Shown: piece after piece, positions 33,407-43,192 of the stretch
Layout: each line of letters starts with the position of its first letter
Numbering within the stretch: position 1 is the stretch's first letter
Assembly: GCA_017302895.1 (NCBI GenBank)
Contig: JAFLBV010000004.1
Span: forward strand, 124,001 to 188,000
DNA length: 64,000 nucleotides
Direction: 5' to 3'
Origin: Ignavibacteria bacterium
GTDB lineage: Bacteria; Bacteroidota; Ignavibacteria; Ignavibacteriales; Ignavibacteriaceae
Notes under the pieces: model-generated
What the model was told of the DNA's origin: nothing
Databases searched by the model: none
Seen by the model: only the letters and a program-made list of their open reading frames with translations
Translations under genes and position numbers: made by a program

Positions 33407-34165
33407 TTACTCTATGGTTAAGATTTCCGGTTTTGTTCCGTTTACCAAAATGGTATGCTCAAAATGAGCAGATGGCAATCCATCAATTGTTTTTATTGTC
33501 CAGCCATCACTCAATTCGTATACCTCATATTTACCTGTGTTAACCATTGGCTCTATAGCCAGTGTCATGCCGCTTTTCAGTTTCTTCCCGGTCCCCTTTA
33601 TTCCGTAATTCGGAATTGAAGGGTCTTCGTGAAGATACCTGCCGACACCATGCCCGCATAAAGCTCTTACTACAGAATAGCCGTTGGCTTCGACATACTG
33701 CTGAACTGCGTAAGAAATATCGTGAACACGGTTGCCTTCTACGGCCTGCTCAATCCCCAGATATAAAGACTTTTCAGTTACATCCATGAGATGTTGCTTT
33801 TTCGTATCCTCACCAATGAGAACACTAAGTGCGGCATCTCCGTAGAAACCGTTTTTCTTTACACCCACATCGATCGAAACCAGATCCCCTTCCGTAACTG
33901 TTCTGCTGCCCGGTATACCGTGGACAACAACATCGTTAATTGAGATACATAAAGTACCCGGAAACGGGGGGGTCCCTGTCTGGCGATACCCTTTGAATGC
34001 CGGAATACCTCCACGACTTTTGATGTGATCTTCAGCCATTTTGTCCAGCTCTTCTGTGGTAACCCCGACCTTTACATTTTTCTTCACCAGATTCAGTGTC
34101 TCTGCCACTATCCGGCAACTCTCGCGGATGGCATCGATCTCTCTGGCATTTTTAATATGAATCAC
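33407..34165 (-). CDS. map: Methionine aminopeptidase, type I
   Basis: 252 residues. Removes the initiator methionine. Metal ligands are seen in SIDVGVKKNGFYGDAA (two Asp), CGHGVGRYLHEDP (His), AIEPMV (Glu) and SAHFEHTILV (Glu). No N-terminal zinc or SH3 extension. Starts at GTG without a clear Shine-Dalgarno, four bases after secY, so translational coupling is likely. Confidence 0.97.
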   Translation of the reverse strand: MIHIKNAREIDAIRESCRIVAETLNLVKKNVKVGVTTEELDKMAEDHIKSRGGIPAFKGYRQTGTPPFPGTLCISINDVVVHGIPGSRTVTEGDLVSIDVGVKKNGFYGDAALSVLIGEDTKKQHLMDVTEKSLYLGIEQAVEGNRVHDISYAVQQYVEANGYSVVRALCGHGVGRYLHEDPSIPNYGIKGTGKKLKSGMTLAIEPMVNTGKYEVYELSDGWTIKTIDGLPSAHFEHTILVNGTKPEILTIE

Positions 34166-34169
34166 TCTA

Positions 34170-35504
34170 TCAGTACGATCTTTTTCTTACCAGCTTCCCG
34201 CCCTTCATGAATCCGTCATAGTGTCTCATGACCATCATGGAGTTTATCTGATTCATTGTATCAAGTGCAACACCAACTACGATGAGCAAACTTGTTCCTC
34301 CGTAAAACTGTGCGAATGTTGGAGCAATATTGAACCTGGAAATAAATGCAGGCAATATGGCAACCGCAGCGAGGAAAATTGAACCCGGGAGGGTGATCTT
34401 TGTAAGAATATTGTCAATAAATTCAGCAGTCTGTTTTCCAGGTCTGATACCCGGAATAAATCCACCCTGCCTCTTCATGTTGTCAGCAACTTCCTTCGGA
34501 TTGAAAGCGATTGCTGTGTAGAAGTAGGTAAAGAAGATAATAACAATTGCATAGAAAAATGAATATACAAATGATGTATAGTTGAAATATCCGGCAATCG
34601 ACTGTATGAACTCACTGTCAGGGAAAAATGAAAGCAGTGTGTTTGGAATAAACATGATCGCCTGAGCGAAGATGATCGGCATTACACCTGCAGTGTTAAC
34701 CCTTAGAGGGATATACTGAGTTACGCCGCCGTAAACTTTTCTTCCAACCACTCTTTTAGCATATTCCACCGGTATTCTTCTTGTTCCCTGTGTCACAAGT
34801 ATTACACCTGCTATCACGAAAACGAGGAAGATTATCAGGATCAATGAAATGATAAGGTTGCCACCCGCCTGTACTGACTGATATTCAGCAAGAAATGCAT
34901 AGGGCAGTCTGTCGATAATTCCGATAAAGATAATAAGAGATATACCGTTTCCGATACCCCGTTCTGTAATCTGCTCACCCATCCACATCATAAAGATGGT
35001 GCCGGCGGTTAGAATCAGAACTGACTGTATCAGCCACATTGTATGATCGATTCCGGGAGCGACAATACCGCCACCACTGGCTGTACTGTTAAGGGTGAAA
35101 GCTGTTCCCCAGGCTTGAAGACCTGCGATGAGAACAGTTCCGACTCTCGTCATCTGGTTAATTTTTTTCCTTCCTTCTTCACCTTCCTGTTGAAGTTTGG
35201 CGATTGAAGGAAGAACTGCTGCTGCCAACTGTAAAATAATTGACGCAGAGATGTAGGGCATAATACCCAATGCAAAGATGGCTGCGTTTTTAAAAGCGCC
35301 GCCAACAAAAAGATCGTAGAGACCAAAGAGTGAATCACTGTTTTGTCTTTGCATAGCTTCCTTAAGGAGGCTGCTGTCAACCCCGGGAAGTGCTATGTGT
35401 GCACCCACTCTTACGATCAAAAGAATAAGAAGAGTGTATAAAACTCTCTTCCTTAGTTCTTCGATCTTAAATATATTTGTGATAACTTCGATAAAACGCT
35501 GCAT
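34170..35504 (-). CDS. secY: Preprotein translocase subunit SecY
   Basis: 444 residues with ten predicted membrane helices. Seen: the plug/N-terminal region (LLIVRVGAHIALPGVD), MPYISASIILQL, the cytoplasmic loop RRIPVEYAKRVVGRK, and IRPGKQTAEFIDNILTKITLPG. Inner-membrane channel of the Sec pathway, partnered by SecE, also encoded in this window. Standard place after rplO. Confidence 0.98.
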   Translation of the reverse strand: MQRFIEVITNIFKIEELRKRVLYTLLILLIVRVGAHIALPGVDSSLLKEAMQRQNSDSLFGLYDLFVGGAFKNAAIFALGIMPYISASIILQLAAAVLPSIAKLQQEGEEGRKKINQMTRVGTVLIAGLQAWGTAFTLNSTASGGGIVAPGIDHTMWLIQSVLILTAGTIFMMWMGEQITERGIGNGISLIIFIGIIDRLPYAFLAEYQSVQAGGNLIISLILIIFLVFVIAGVILVTQGTRRIPVEYAKRVVGRKVYGGVTQYIPLRVNTAGVMPIIFAQAIMFIPNTLLSFFPDSEFIQSIAGYFNYTSFVYSFFYAIVIIFFTYFYTAIAFNPKEVADNMKRQGGFIPGIRPGKQTAEFIDNILTKITLPGSIFLAAVAILPAFISRFNIAPTFAQFYGGTSLLIVVGVALDTMNQINSMMVMRHYDGFMKGGKLVRKRSY

Positions 35505-35515
35505 TGATACTCAGT

Positions 35516-35974
35516 CTAGATTGTTACTGTTTTGCCACCGGCTGCTTCGATTTTTTCGATTGCCGATTTACTGAATTGATGTCCGTTTACTGTAACTGCT
35601 GCACTAAGATCTCCTGTTCCCAAAACCTTTATTGGGCGGTTGGGGGTGGAAATAATTCCTGCCTGAAGAAGAATCTCGATTGTAACGGTATTTTCAACAA
35701 GCTTGCCGGCATCAGCGAGCTTCTGAATATCATACAAATTAACTGCCTGATAATAGATTTTGAACGGAGGTGTAAAACCGAATTTTGGAACACGGCGCTG
35801 GATTGGCATCTGACCACCCTCAAACCATGCTCTGTGATTTGCACCGGATCTCGACATCTGACCGTTCGATCCTCTGGTTGCTGTTTTACCGTGTCCCGAT
35901 CCCGATCCGCGGGCAACTCTTTTTCTTTTCTTTACTGCGCCTTTTGCAGGCTTCAAATTGCTAAGATAACTCAT
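35516..35974 (-). CDS. rplO: Ribosomal protein uL15
   Basis: 152 residues: the basic N-terminus KKRKRVARGSGSGHGKTATR, GANHRAWFEGGQMPIQRRVPK and the C-terminal motif (VNGHQFSKSAIEKIEAAGG). Follows rpmD by 6 bases and precedes secY by 11 in the spc operon. Confidence 0.97.
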   Translation of the reverse strand: MSYLSNLKPAKGAVKKRKRVARGSGSGHGKTATRGSNGQMSRSGANHRAWFEGGQMPIQRRVPKFGFTPPFKIYYQAVNLYDIQKLADAGKLVENTVTIEILLQAGIISTPNRPIKVLGTGDLSAAVTVNGHQFSKSAIEKIEAAGGKTVTI

Positions 35975-35980
35975 TTTTCT

Positions 35981-36163
35981 TTAGTCCTGAATTTCTTCCA
36001 CTTTAACAAGATGTGCTACTTTTCTTATCATTCCTCTGATCTGAGGCGTATCGTTGTGTTCAACAAACCTGTTAGGTCTGCTCAGCCCAAGAGCCTCAAT
36101 AGTAGCTTTCTGATCTTTGGGTCTGTCGATAACACTTTTCGTTTGAGTTATTTTTAATTTCAT
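35981..36163 (-). CDS. rpmD: Ribosomal protein uL30
   Basis: 60 residues: [20 protein letters not shown], then [20 protein letters not shown]. The frame is open 20 codons further upstream into rpsE, but GGAGAG sits just ahead of this ATG and the length then matches the family. Confidence 0.96.
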   Translation of the reverse strand: MKLKITQTKSVIDRPKDQKATIEALGLSRPNRFVEHNDTPQIRGMIRKVAHLVKVEEIQD

Positions 36164-36176
36164 TTTTCTCTCCGAT

Positions 36177-36683
36177 CTATAAGGTAAACATCTCTTTAAC
36201 AGAAAGACCTCTGAGAGCAGCAATGTCTTTTGCGCTTCTAAGTTCCATTAAGCCTGCTAAAGTAGCTTTTACCTGATTATGGGGATTACTTGAACCAAGT
36301 GATTTGGTAAGGACATCCTGAACACCGGCTGCTTCGAGAACAGCACGAACTCCACCACCAGCGATAAGACCGGTTCCGGGTGTCGCAGGTTTAAGCATAA
36401 CTTTTCCTGCGCCGAATTTGCCGATGATTTCATGCGGTAATGTGTGTGATCCAATAAGTACCTGTTTCAGGTTCTTTCTTGCATCATCAATTCCTTTTTG
36501 GATGGCATCTGTAACTTCATTGGCTTTACCAAGTCCGATACCGACAAGCCCGTTTCCGTTTCCAACAACAACAATGGCGTTAAAACCAAATCTTCTACCG
36601 CCTTTTACAACCTTGGCAACACGGTTTATATGAACAACTTTTTCTTTAAAGCCGTCATTGCTCGTATTTCTATTGCTCTTCAA
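36177..36683 (-). CDS. rpsE: Ribosomal protein uS5
   Basis: 168 residues: [20 protein letters not shown] and [20 protein letters not shown], with [16 protein letters not shown]. Decoding-fidelity protein. Unusually, a tRNA-Gln gene lies between it and rplR, so its mRNA 5' end is probably made or trimmed by tRNA processing. Confidence 0.97.
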   Translation of the reverse strand: MKSNRNTSNDGFKEKVVHINRVAKVVKGGRRFGFNAIVVVGNGNGLVGIGLGKANEVTDAIQKGIDDARKNLKQVLIGSHTLPHEIIGKFGAGKVMLKPATPGTGLIAGGGVRAVLEAAGVQDVLTKSLGSSNPHNQVKATLAGLMELRSAKDIAALRGLSVKEMFTL

Positions 36684-36714
36684 ATTTTTAACTCCGTTTC
36701 TCTAATTATCTCTG

Positions 36715-36785
36715 CTGCCGAGGGAGGATTCGAACCTCCACATACGGCTCCAAAGGCCGCTGTCCTGCCGTTAGACGACTCGGCA
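36715..36785 (-). tRNA. tRNA-Gln (TTG)
   Basis: A complete cloverleaf on the minus strand: acceptor TGCCGAG/CTCGGCA, D-arm, anticodon stem GCGGC/GCCGT with loop CTTTGGA (anticodon TTG), and T-arm GGAGG-TTCGAAT-CCTCC. CCA is not encoded. It lies within the spc operon, 5 bases after the rplR stop codon and about 30 bases before rpsE, on the operon strand, so it is almost surely co-transcribed and cut out by RNase P and 3' processing. Confidence 0.95.
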
Positions 36786-36790
36786 ATCGT

Positions 36791-37150
36791 TTAGAATTGT
36801 AATCCGCCTTCTCTAAGTCCGTCGGCAAGGGCTTTCACACGGCCGTGATATCTGTAGCCATTCCTGTCGAAGACTATCGAAGTGATGTTCTTTTCCTGTG
36901 CTTTTTTAGCAAGAAAGAGGCCAACAACTTTCGATTTTGCGGTTTTTCCTTTAGCGTTTTTAATGTCTTCCTGCAACTCTTTAGTAAGAGAGGAAGCAGC
37001 AAGCACTGTTGCACTGGCACTGTCGTCTATCAGTTGTGCATAAATCTGATTGAGGCTGCGGGTTACTGTCAGTCTTGGACTTTCAGGAGTTCCCGAAACT
37101 TTCGCTCTGATTTTGGTTTTTATTTTTAATCTTGAATTCTTTTTACTCAT
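36791..37150 (-). CDS. rplR: Ribosomal protein uL18
   Basis: 119 residues: KIRAKVSGTPESPRLTVTRS, YAQLIDDSASATVLAASS and the C-terminal YRYHGRVKALADGLREGGL. Binds 5S rRNA with L5 and L25. Followed by the embedded tRNA-Gln. Confidence 0.97.
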   Translation of the reverse strand: MSKKNSRLKIKTKIRAKVSGTPESPRLTVTRSLNQIYAQLIDDSASATVLAASSLTKELQEDIKNAKGKTAKSKVVGLFLAKKAQEKNITSIVFDRNGYRYHGRVKALADGLREGGLQF

Positions 37151-37164
37151 TACTTCAGCTCCGC

Positions 37165-37707
37165 TTATTTTTTACCGGCTGTTTTTCCGGCTTTTCTTCT
37201 GATTGTTTCATTGGAGTATTTAATACCTTTTCCTTTGTAAGGTTCAGGCTTCCTAAACGATCTTATTTTTGCCGCTACAAGACCGACGGCTTCTTTGTTT
37301 ATTCCGCTGATGATTATCTGTGTAGGTGTGGTCACCTGCAAAGTGATGTCATCTGGAGGGATGAAGTAAATAGGATGTGAATATCCGAGTGACAGAAGAA
37401 GGTTTTTTTCTCTTGCTTCCACCTTGTAACCAACACCCACTATATCCAAAGTTTTGGAATAACCCGCGCTTACGCCGGTTACCATGTTCTGAATCAGTGA
37501 TCTGGTCAATCCGTGCAGGGCTCTGCTTTCTTTCTGATCATCTTTTCTGGTAACAACCAGAGTGTCATTCTCATGCTTGATTTCGACAGCATCTCTGAAA
37601 GACCTCTCGAGCTGTCCTTTCGGCCCTTTTACGGTCACAGTATTACCATTAATGGTAACAGTAACGCCATTTGGTATTTCTACCGGTTTTTTACCTATTC
37701 GTGACAC
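37165..37707 (-). CDS. rplF: Ribosomal protein uL6
   Basis: 180 residues: SRIGKKPVEIPNGVTVTI, VKGPKGQLERSF and the second repeat with EPYKGKGIKYSNE. Begins at GTG with GGAG upstream. Large-subunit stalk-base protein. Confidence 0.97.
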   Translation of the reverse strand: MSRIGKKPVEIPNGVTVTINGNTVTVKGPKGQLERSFRDAVEIKHENDTLVVTRKDDQKESRALHGLTRSLIQNMVTGVSAGYSKTLDIVGVGYKVEAREKNLLLSLGYSHPIYFIPPDDITLQVTTPTQIIISGINKEAVGLVAAKIRSFRKPEPYKGKGIKYSNETIRRKAGKTAGKK

Positions 37708-37728
37708 TTTATTGCTCCGTTTATGATT

Positions 37729-38124
37729 TTACCAAATATAGCAGAGGACTTCGCCGCCAACATTGGCGCGCTTTGCCTGCTTATCTGTCATTATTCCACT
37801 GGATGTGGATAAAATTGCTATTCCGTAACCGTTGAGTACTCTTGGGAGTTCATCCACGGATTTGTAAACCCGAAGACCGGGGGTGCTTACTTTTTTCAAG
37901 CCGTTAATTGCAGGCTTGCCTTGCGAATATCTTAAGAGGACTCTCAAAACATTCTGTTTATTGTCAGGAATTACTTCAAAATCGTAGATATAGCCATATT
38001 TTTTAAGAAGCCCGGCGATAGCTACTTTCATATTCGATGAAGGAATCTCAACTCTTCTCTTGTTAGCCTTGATTGCATTTCTCAATCTGGTCAAGAAATC
38101 GGCTATTGGGTCAGACATTGTCAT
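37729..38124 (-). CDS. rpsH: Ribosomal protein uS8
   Basis: 131 residues: MSDPIADFLTRLRNAIKANK and the C-terminal ILSTSSGIMTDKQAKRANVGGE. Two in-frame ATGs (first or third codon) are possible; GGAG spacing suits the first slightly better. S8 is the spc-operon translational repressor in E. coli; no matching site was identified here. Confidence 0.97.
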   Translation of the reverse strand: MTMSDPIADFLTRLRNAIKANKRRVEIPSSNMKVAIAGLLKKYGYIYDFEVIPDNKQNVLRVLLRYSQGKPAINGLKKVSTPGLRVYKSVDELPRVLNGYGIAILSTSSGIMTDKQAKRANVGGEVLCYIW

Positions 38125-38141
38125 TTTTTAAGAATCTCCTT

Positions 38142-38411
38142 TTACCAACTTGATTTCTTCACGCCGGGTATTTCACCACGCAAAGCTTTTTCTCTGAAGA
38201 CCAATCTGGACACGCCAAATTTTCTGTAATAACTTCTCGCTCTTCCTGTCATCATGCATCTGTTGTGAAGACGGACAGAAGAGGAATTTTTAGGAAGCTT
38301 CTGCAGACCCTCATAATCGCCGGCTGCTTTCAATTCTTCTCTGATTTTCTTATACTGTTCGTATAATCTTTCTCTTTTTGCTTCTCTGGCTATAAGACTT
38401 TTTCTTGCCAT
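38142..38411 (-). CDS. rpsN: Ribosomal protein uS14
   Basis: 89 residues, the long zinc-free form without CxxC pairs: [20 protein letters not shown] and [19 protein letters not shown]. Located between rplE and rpsH as usual. Confidence 0.97.
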   Translation of the reverse strand: MARKSLIAREAKRERLYEQYKKIREELKAAGDYEGLQKLPKNSSSVRLHNRCMMTGRARSYYRKFGVSRLVFREKALRGEIPGVKKSSW

Positions 38412-38433
38412 TAATAAAACCTCAGTTTAACTG

Positions 38434-39063
38434 TTAGTTACCTTTTTTTCTGAAGGGGAATCCAAACGCAGCCAATAATTCGAAAGCTTCGGCATCGGTT
38501 TTTGCGTTGGTCACAATTGTAATATCCATACCTAAAATGCGTGTTACCTTGTCAACATCAATTTCAGGGAATATAATCTGTTCTTTCACTCCGAAGGTGT
38601 AGTTTCCTCTGCCATCGAATGATTTGTCAGACAAGCCCTTGAAATCTCTTACCCTTGGGAGGGCGATGTTTACAAGCCTGTCGAAGAACTCATACATTCT
38701 GTCTCTTCTTAAGGTAACTTTTACCCCGATATTCATACCGGCTCTAAGCTTGAAGTTCGAAATAGCCTGTTTGGCTTTTCTGATGGTTGGTTTCTGTCCT
38801 GTGAAAGCCTCAAGATTTTTTACGGCTTCTTCAAGGATTTTGGGATCGGCAATAGCATCACCAACACCCATGTTTACAACTATTTTCTCCAGCTTTGGAA
38901 CCTGCATTACATTTTTATACTGAAATTTGGTCGTGAGCGCAGGCATCACATCTTTTTTGTAAAATTCAAAAAGTCTGCAGGGGATCTTTACTGCCGGTTC
39001 AGCAGTTTCCTTTGCGGCCTTTTTTTCTTTAACTTCAGGTTTTTGTTTTGTTTTTTCTGCCAT
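38434..39063 (-). CDS. rplE: Ribosomal protein uL5 with N-terminal extension
   Basis: 209 residues against a usual 180 or so. The core has [18 protein letters not shown], ITGQKPxxxxAK-like [20 protein letters not shown] and the C-terminal [15 protein letters not shown]. The extra 25-30 residues at the N-terminus are Lys/Glu/Ala-rich ([20 protein letters not shown]). No ATG fits a start after the extension, so it seems genuine. Binds 5S rRNA. Confidence 0.96.
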   Translation of the reverse strand: MAEKTKQKPEVKEKKAAKETAEPAVKIPCRLFEFYKKDVMPALTTKFQYKNVMQVPKLEKIVVNMGVGDAIADPKILEEAVKNLEAFTGQKPTIRKAKQAISNFKLRAGMNIGVKVTLRRDRMYEFFDRLVNIALPRVRDFKGLSDKSFDGRGNYTFGVKEQIIFPEIDVDKVTRILGMDITIVTNAKTDAEAFELLAAFGFPFRKKGN

Positions 39064-39085
39064 TTTCTGAAACCTTGGTCCTTGT

Positions 39086-39418
39086 TTATATCATTTCACC
39101 GCTTTTAACACTGACGCGGACTACTTTCTCTTTACCGGTTTTTTCGTCCACTATCAGCTTTCCGCCCAATCTTGAAGGTTCACCAGTTTTCGTATCGATA
39201 ATCATCACATTCGAAACATGGATGGGAGCTTCTTTTTCAATAATGCCACCCTGAGGGTTAGCCTGATTGGGTTTTGTATGTCTTTTTCTTAAGTTAACAC
39301 CTTCAACGATGACGCGGTCAGTTTTCTTGAAGATTTTCAGAATTCTGCCTTTGGCACCTTTGTCGTTTCCGGCAATAACTACAACTTTATCATTTTTTTT
39401 AAGATTTATTTTAGCCAT
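39086..39418 (-). CDS. rplX: Ribosomal protein uL24
   Basis: 110 residues with a KOW motif ([20 protein letters not shown]) and [20 protein letters not shown]. Assembly-initiating large-subunit protein; 8 bases after rplN. Confidence 0.97.
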   Translation of the reverse strand: MAKINLKKNDKVVVIAGNDKGAKGRILKIFKKTDRVIVEGVNLRKRHTKPNQANPQGGIIEKEAPIHVSNVMIIDTKTGEPSRLGGKLIVDEKTGKEKVVRVSVKSGEMI

Positions 39419-39426
39419 TTTATCCT

Positions 39427-39795
39427 CTACAAAACTTCAGGAGCCAAAGAAACTATTTTCATGTAGTTTCTTTCTCTAAGTTCTCTTGCAACGGGTCCAA
39501 AGATACGGGTACCTTTAGGTTCGCCCTGGTTATTAAGAAGTACGGCAGCATTCTCATCAAAGCGAATGTAAGAACCGTCTTTGCGTCTTACTTCCTTCTT
39601 TGTGCGAACGATAACAGCCTTTGATACATCACCTTTTTTAACCCCGGCGTTAGGTATGGCAGCCTTCACGGAAACCACAATAAGGTCTCCTACGCTGGCG
39701 TATCTTCTATTGCTGCCACCAAGCACTCTAATACATTTCAATCTTTTAGCGCCGGAATTATCGGCAGCTACTAAATTTGTTTCTTCCTGAATCAT
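39427..39795 (-). CDS. rplN: Ribosomal protein uL14
   Basis: 122 residues: [39 protein letters not shown] and [20 protein letters not shown]. First gene of the spc operon; the gap to rpsQ is only 18 bases, so the S10 and spc units are continuous here. Confidence 0.97.
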   Translation of the reverse strand: MIQEETNLVAADNSGAKRLKCIRVLGGSNRRYASVGDLIVVSVKAAIPNAGVKKGDVSKAVIVRTKKEVRRKDGSYIRFDENAAVLLNNQGEPKGTRIFGPVARELRERNYMKIVSLAPEVL

Positions 39796-39813
39796 TTTTT
39801 TCTCCGGTAAAAG

Positions 39814-40068
39814 CTACTTTGCTTTGATCAAAGTTTCAACTAAACGCCATCTTTTATTTTTGCTGAGAGGGCGGGTTTCCATAATCTTAACGATATCGCC
39901 AATCTGGCAACCGTTAAGGTCATCGTGCGCCATCAGTTTGGTTGTACTTTTATAGTACTTTTTGTAGATCGGATGAGCAACCCTTCTCTCGATAGCCACG
40001 ACCACAGTCTTGTCCATCTTGTTACTGACTACTTTTCCGATTCTGGTTTTTCTGTTATTTCTTTCCAT
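39814..40068 (-). CDS. rpsQ: Ribosomal protein uS17
   Basis: 84 residues, OB-fold: [39 protein letters not shown] and [20 protein letters not shown]. Last gene of the S10 operon. Confidence 0.97.
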   Translation of the reverse strand: MERNNRKTRIGKVVSNKMDKTVVVAIERRVAHPIYKKYYKSTTKLMAHDDLNGCQIGDIVKIMETRPLSKNKRWRLVETLIKAK

Positions 40069-40089
40069 TCTCTAAGAAGCTCCTGGTGA

Positions 40090-40293
40090 TTAATTATTCT
40101 GAGCTTTTAATTCACGCTCTTTCTTAATGGTAAGAAGGCGTGCAATAGTTTTTCTTGTGTTGCTTATTGCAGCAGGATTTGCTTCTTGCTTCAGCGCATT
40201 TCTGAACTTTAAGTTGTTCAAAGCTTCATAATTTTCAGCAAGTGCGGTTTTAAGTTCTTCAGATGTCAGTTCTCTGATCTCTTTCAACTTCAT
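40090..40293 (-). CDS. rpmC: Ribosomal protein uL29
   Basis: 67 residues: MKLKEIRELTSEELKTALAE, LNNLKFRNALKQEANPAAIS, then a basic helix. Two-helix large-subunit protein near the exit tunnel, four bases after rplP. Confidence 0.96.
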   Translation of the reverse strand: MKLKEIRELTSEELKTALAENYEALNNLKFRNALKQEANPAAISNTRKTIARLLTIKKERELKAQNN

Positions 40294-40297
40294 TTCT

Positions 40298-40720
40298 CTA
40301 CTCCTGTTCGAAATCGGGTCTGGCTACGACCTTGGTTTTAATGGGGAGTTTATAAGAGCAAGTACCCAAAGCTTCTTTGGCTATCGCTTCACTTACTCCT
40401 GCTACTTCAAACATAATTCTTCCCGGTTTGATAACTGCTACCCAAAACTCAGGTGCGCCTTTACCTTTACCCATACGAGTTTCCAAAGGTTTTTTGGATA
40501 CCGGCTTATCGGGAAATATTCTGATCCATACTTTACCGTCTCTTTTCATTTTTCTTGAAAGAGTGATACGGCATGCTTCTATCTGACGGCTGGTAATCCA
40601 GGCCGGTTCAAGTGCTTTCAGACCAAAATCTCCGAACGAAACCGAGGAGCCACGATAGGCTTTACCGGTCATTCGTCCTCGTTGGGCTCTTCTAAATTTA
40701 ACTCTTTTTGGCATTAACAT
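40298..40720 (-). CDS. rplP: Ribosomal protein uL16
   Basis: 140 residues: [40 protein letters not shown] and [20 protein letters not shown]. The MLMPKR start matches the family. Close to the A-site tRNA elbow. Confidence 0.97.
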   Translation of the reverse strand: MLMPKRVKFRRAQRGRMTGKAYRGSSVSFGDFGLKALEPAWITSRQIEACRITLSRKMKRDGKVWIRIFPDKPVSKKPLETRMGKGKGAPEFWVAVIKPGRIMFEVAGVSEAIAKEALGTCSYKLPIKTKVVARPDFEQE

Positions 40721-40738
40721 GACAGCATTCTCCGAATT

Positions 40739-41380
40739 TTAGTCTGATACTCTTTTACCTAAAATCTCGCCGCGGCATATCCATACCTTGATGCCGATGG
40801 AACCATAAATGGTTTCGGCTCTGCCGTTGGCGTAATCAATATCCGATCTGAGAGTATGAAGTGGAGTTCTTCCTTCTTTGTACTGCTCTGTTCTTGCCAT
40901 CTCAGCTCCGCCAAGACGACCCGCGCACATTATCTTTATCCCTTCACCGCCTGCTTTCATAGTGGATGAAAGTGCTGTCTTCATCGCTCTTCTGAAAGAT
41001 ATTCTTCCTTCAAGCTGACGGGCAACATTTTCTGCCACGAGATAAGCATCGAGTTCCGGTTTTTTGATTTCGGATACTTGTACTTTAACTTCTTTATTGG
41101 TAATCTGCTTCAATTCTTCTTCAAGCTTCTGAATTTCAGAACCGCTCTTACCGATAACGAGACCGGGTTTTGCAGTATGTATCGTAACGATAACATTCTT
41201 TGTGGTTCTGTCGATCACGATGCGTGAAACAGAGGCTGATTTCAGTCTTCTTCTAACATAACTTCTTAACTGATCATCCTCTTTAAGCTTTACAGCATAA
41301 CTCTTGTTTTCAAACCAGTTCGATTCCCAACCTCTGATAATTCCAACTCTGATTCCAATTGGATGAGTTTTCTGACCCAA
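40739..41380 (-). CDS. rpsC: Ribosomal protein uS3
   Basis: 213 residues: [20 protein letters not shown], a KH domain ([20 protein letters not shown]) and the C-terminal [20 protein letters not shown]. Starts at TTG, one base after the rplV stop, with GAGG six bases before it. Confidence 0.97.
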   Translation of the reverse strand: MGQKTHPIGIRVGIIRGWESNWFENKSYAVKLKEDDQLRSYVRRRLKSASVSRIVIDRTTKNVIVTIHTAKPGLVIGKSGSEIQKLEEELKQITNKEVKVQVSEIKKPELDAYLVAENVARQLEGRISFRRAMKTALSSTMKAGGEGIKIMCAGRLGGAEMARTEQYKEGRTPLHTLRSDIDYANGRAETIYGSIGIKVWICRGEILGKRVSD

Positions 41381-41381
41381 T

Positions 41382-41744
41382 TTAAGCCTCCTGTCCTTTA
41401 ATATTGATTGATGATACTACTACCGTAAGGTGGCACATTCTTTTTCTTACGCGGTAAGCTCTACCCATTGGTGCCGGTAGTACCCTCTTCATTGCAGGAC
41501 CATTGTTCACAAATATTTCTTTTATGTAAACATTTTCCGGTTGAATTCTGGCTTCTTCGTTGTTGTTTATCAAGTTCGAAACTGCTGATTTGATAACTTT
41601 CAAAGCATCTTTTGAAGCGTGTTTAGGCTGGAACTGTAACGACTCCATAGCCTTCACTGCATTCATGCCTCTTACGAGATCTACAACGAGTCTCATTTTC
41701 CTTGGCGAGGATGGGATAAATCTATATGTTGCTTTTGCTTCCAT
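41382..41744 (-). CDS. rplV: Ribosomal protein uL22
   Basis: 120 residues: [20 protein letters not shown], and the beta-hairpin loop [20 protein letters not shown] that lines the exit tunnel. The loop matches the macrolide-contact region of the family. Confidence 0.97.
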   Translation of the reverse strand: MEAKATYRFIPSSPRKMRLVVDLVRGMNAVKAMESLQFQPKHASKDALKVIKSAVSNLINNNEEARIQPENVYIKEIFVNNGPAMKRVLPAPMGRAYRVRKRMCHLTVVVSSINIKGQEA

Positions 41745-41755
41745 TTTCTTTCGTC

Positions 41756-42043
41756 CTATCTAGCTCTTGAGGCTTTTTCTGCTTTGGTACCCGGGTGTCC
41801 CCTGAAAATTCTTGTGGGAGCAAATTCACCGAATTTGTGCCCGATCATATTCTCAGTGACATATACAGGAATCATTTTGTTACCGTTGTGCACTGCAACT
41901 GTGTGTCCTATAAAGTCCGGTGTTATCATCGAAGCTCTCGACCAGGTCTTAATGATCTTCTTCTGTCCTGATTCATTAAGCAACTGTACTTTTTTCAATA
42001 GCTTATAGTGAATAAATGGGCCTTTTTTTATGGATCTTGGCAT
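41756..42043 (-). CDS. rpsS: Ribosomal protein uS19
   Basis: 95 residues: [40 protein letters not shown] and [20 protein letters not shown]. Forms a head complex with S13. Confidence 0.97.
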   Translation of the reverse strand: MPRSIKKGPFIHYKLLKKVQLLNESGQKKIIKTWSRASMITPDFIGHTVAVHNGNKMIPVYVTENMIGHKFGEFAPTRIFRGHPGTKAEKASRAR

Positions 42044-42055
42044 ACTTACTCTCTA

Positions 42056-42880
42056 CTACTTTCTGCGTTTAACAATATATCTGTTGGAAGGATTTTTCCG
42101 TTTACGGGTCTTCAGACCTTTAGCAGCCTGACCCCATGGTGAAACAGGGTGACCACCGCCTGAAGTCTTTCCTTCTCCACCACCCATCGGGTGATCGACC
42201 GGATTCTTGGCAACGCCTCTGCTTAACGGTCTTCTGCCAAGCCATCTGTTGCGGCCGGCTTTTCCTAAACTTATATTTTCATGATCTGAATTTCCGACTG
42301 TACCATAGGTAGCCATACATTCGACTCTTACCACTCTCACCTCACCCGAAGGGAGTTTCAATGTGGCCATCTCTTTTTCTCTTGCGATTAGCTGTATGGA
42401 TGATCCGGCACTTCTTGCAAGCTGTCCGCCTTTACCCGGTTTTAATTCAACATTGTGAATAAAACTTCCCACAGGGATCTCTCTGAGAGGGAGGGCGTTT
42501 CCAACTTTAATTTCAGATCCCGGACCAGAGGTTACTTTCTGACCAACTTTGATACCGGCGGGAGCAAGAATGTATCTTTTCTCACCGTCTTCATAGTGGA
42601 GCAGTGCTATTCTGCAGGTACGGTTTGGATCGTATTCAATAGAAAAGACTTTTGCGGGTACACCAAATTTGTTCCTCTTGAAGTCAATTATTCTATATTG
42701 TCTTTTGTGCCCACCGCCTTTGTGTCTTGAAGTCACGCGGCCATGATTGTTTCTACCGCCCGACTTGTCCAACGGAAGAAGTAAAGACTTCTCCGGTGTC
42801 GATTTAGTAATTTCAGCAAAATCTGAAACCGATCTAAATCTCGTCCCGGGTGTAGTGGGCTTATATTTTCTTATTGCCAT
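42056..42880 (-). CDS. rplB: Ribosomal protein uL2
   Basis: 274 residues: [40 protein letters not shown] and the C-terminal [20 protein letters not shown] with the universally conserved His of the peptidyl-transferase neighbourhood. Confidence 0.98.
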   Translation of the reverse strand: MAIRKYKPTTPGTRFRSVSDFAEITKSTPEKSLLLPLDKSGGRNNHGRVTSRHKGGGHKRQYRIIDFKRNKFGVPAKVFSIEYDPNRTCRIALLHYEDGEKRYILAPAGIKVGQKVTSGPGSEIKVGNALPLREIPVGSFIHNVELKPGKGGQLARSAGSSIQLIAREKEMATLKLPSGEVRVVRVECMATYGTVGNSDHENISLGKAGRNRWLGRRPLSRGVAKNPVDHPMGGGEGKTSGGGHPVSPWGQAAKGLKTRKRKNPSNRYIVKRRK

Positions 42881-42901
42881 TGCTCAAACTCCGGTCTGCT
42901 T

Positions 42902-43192
42902 CTAAGCTTGTTCAAATAATTCAATCTTATCGCCCTGTTTAAGAGTAACATAGGCTTTCTTGAACCGAGGCGTTTTTCCGGTGAACCTTCCGGTTTTCCT
43001 GAAAGATGTCTTTACCTTGCCTCTGTTTTTAATTGTGTTTACCGATATTACATTCACACCGAACTTTTTTTCAATCGCGTTTGCTATCTCAATTTTGTTC
43101 GAGCTCCAGCTTACTTCAAACCCGTATTTGCGGGCAGAAAGCATCTTAACGCTTTTTTCAGTGTATAGTGGCTTTACTAATACTTCTTTCAT
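42902..43192 (-). CDS. rplW: Ribosomal protein uL23
   Basis: 96 residues: VLVKPLYTEKSVKMLSARKY and VNTIKNRGKVKTSFRKTGRF. Docking site for SRP and trigger factor at the tunnel exit. Its start abuts the rplD stop. Confidence 0.97.
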   Translation of the reverse strand: MKEVLVKPLYTEKSVKMLSARKYGFEVSWSSNKIEIANAIEKKFGVNVISVNTIKNRGKVKTSFRKTGRFTGKTPRFKKAYVTLKQGDKIELFEQA

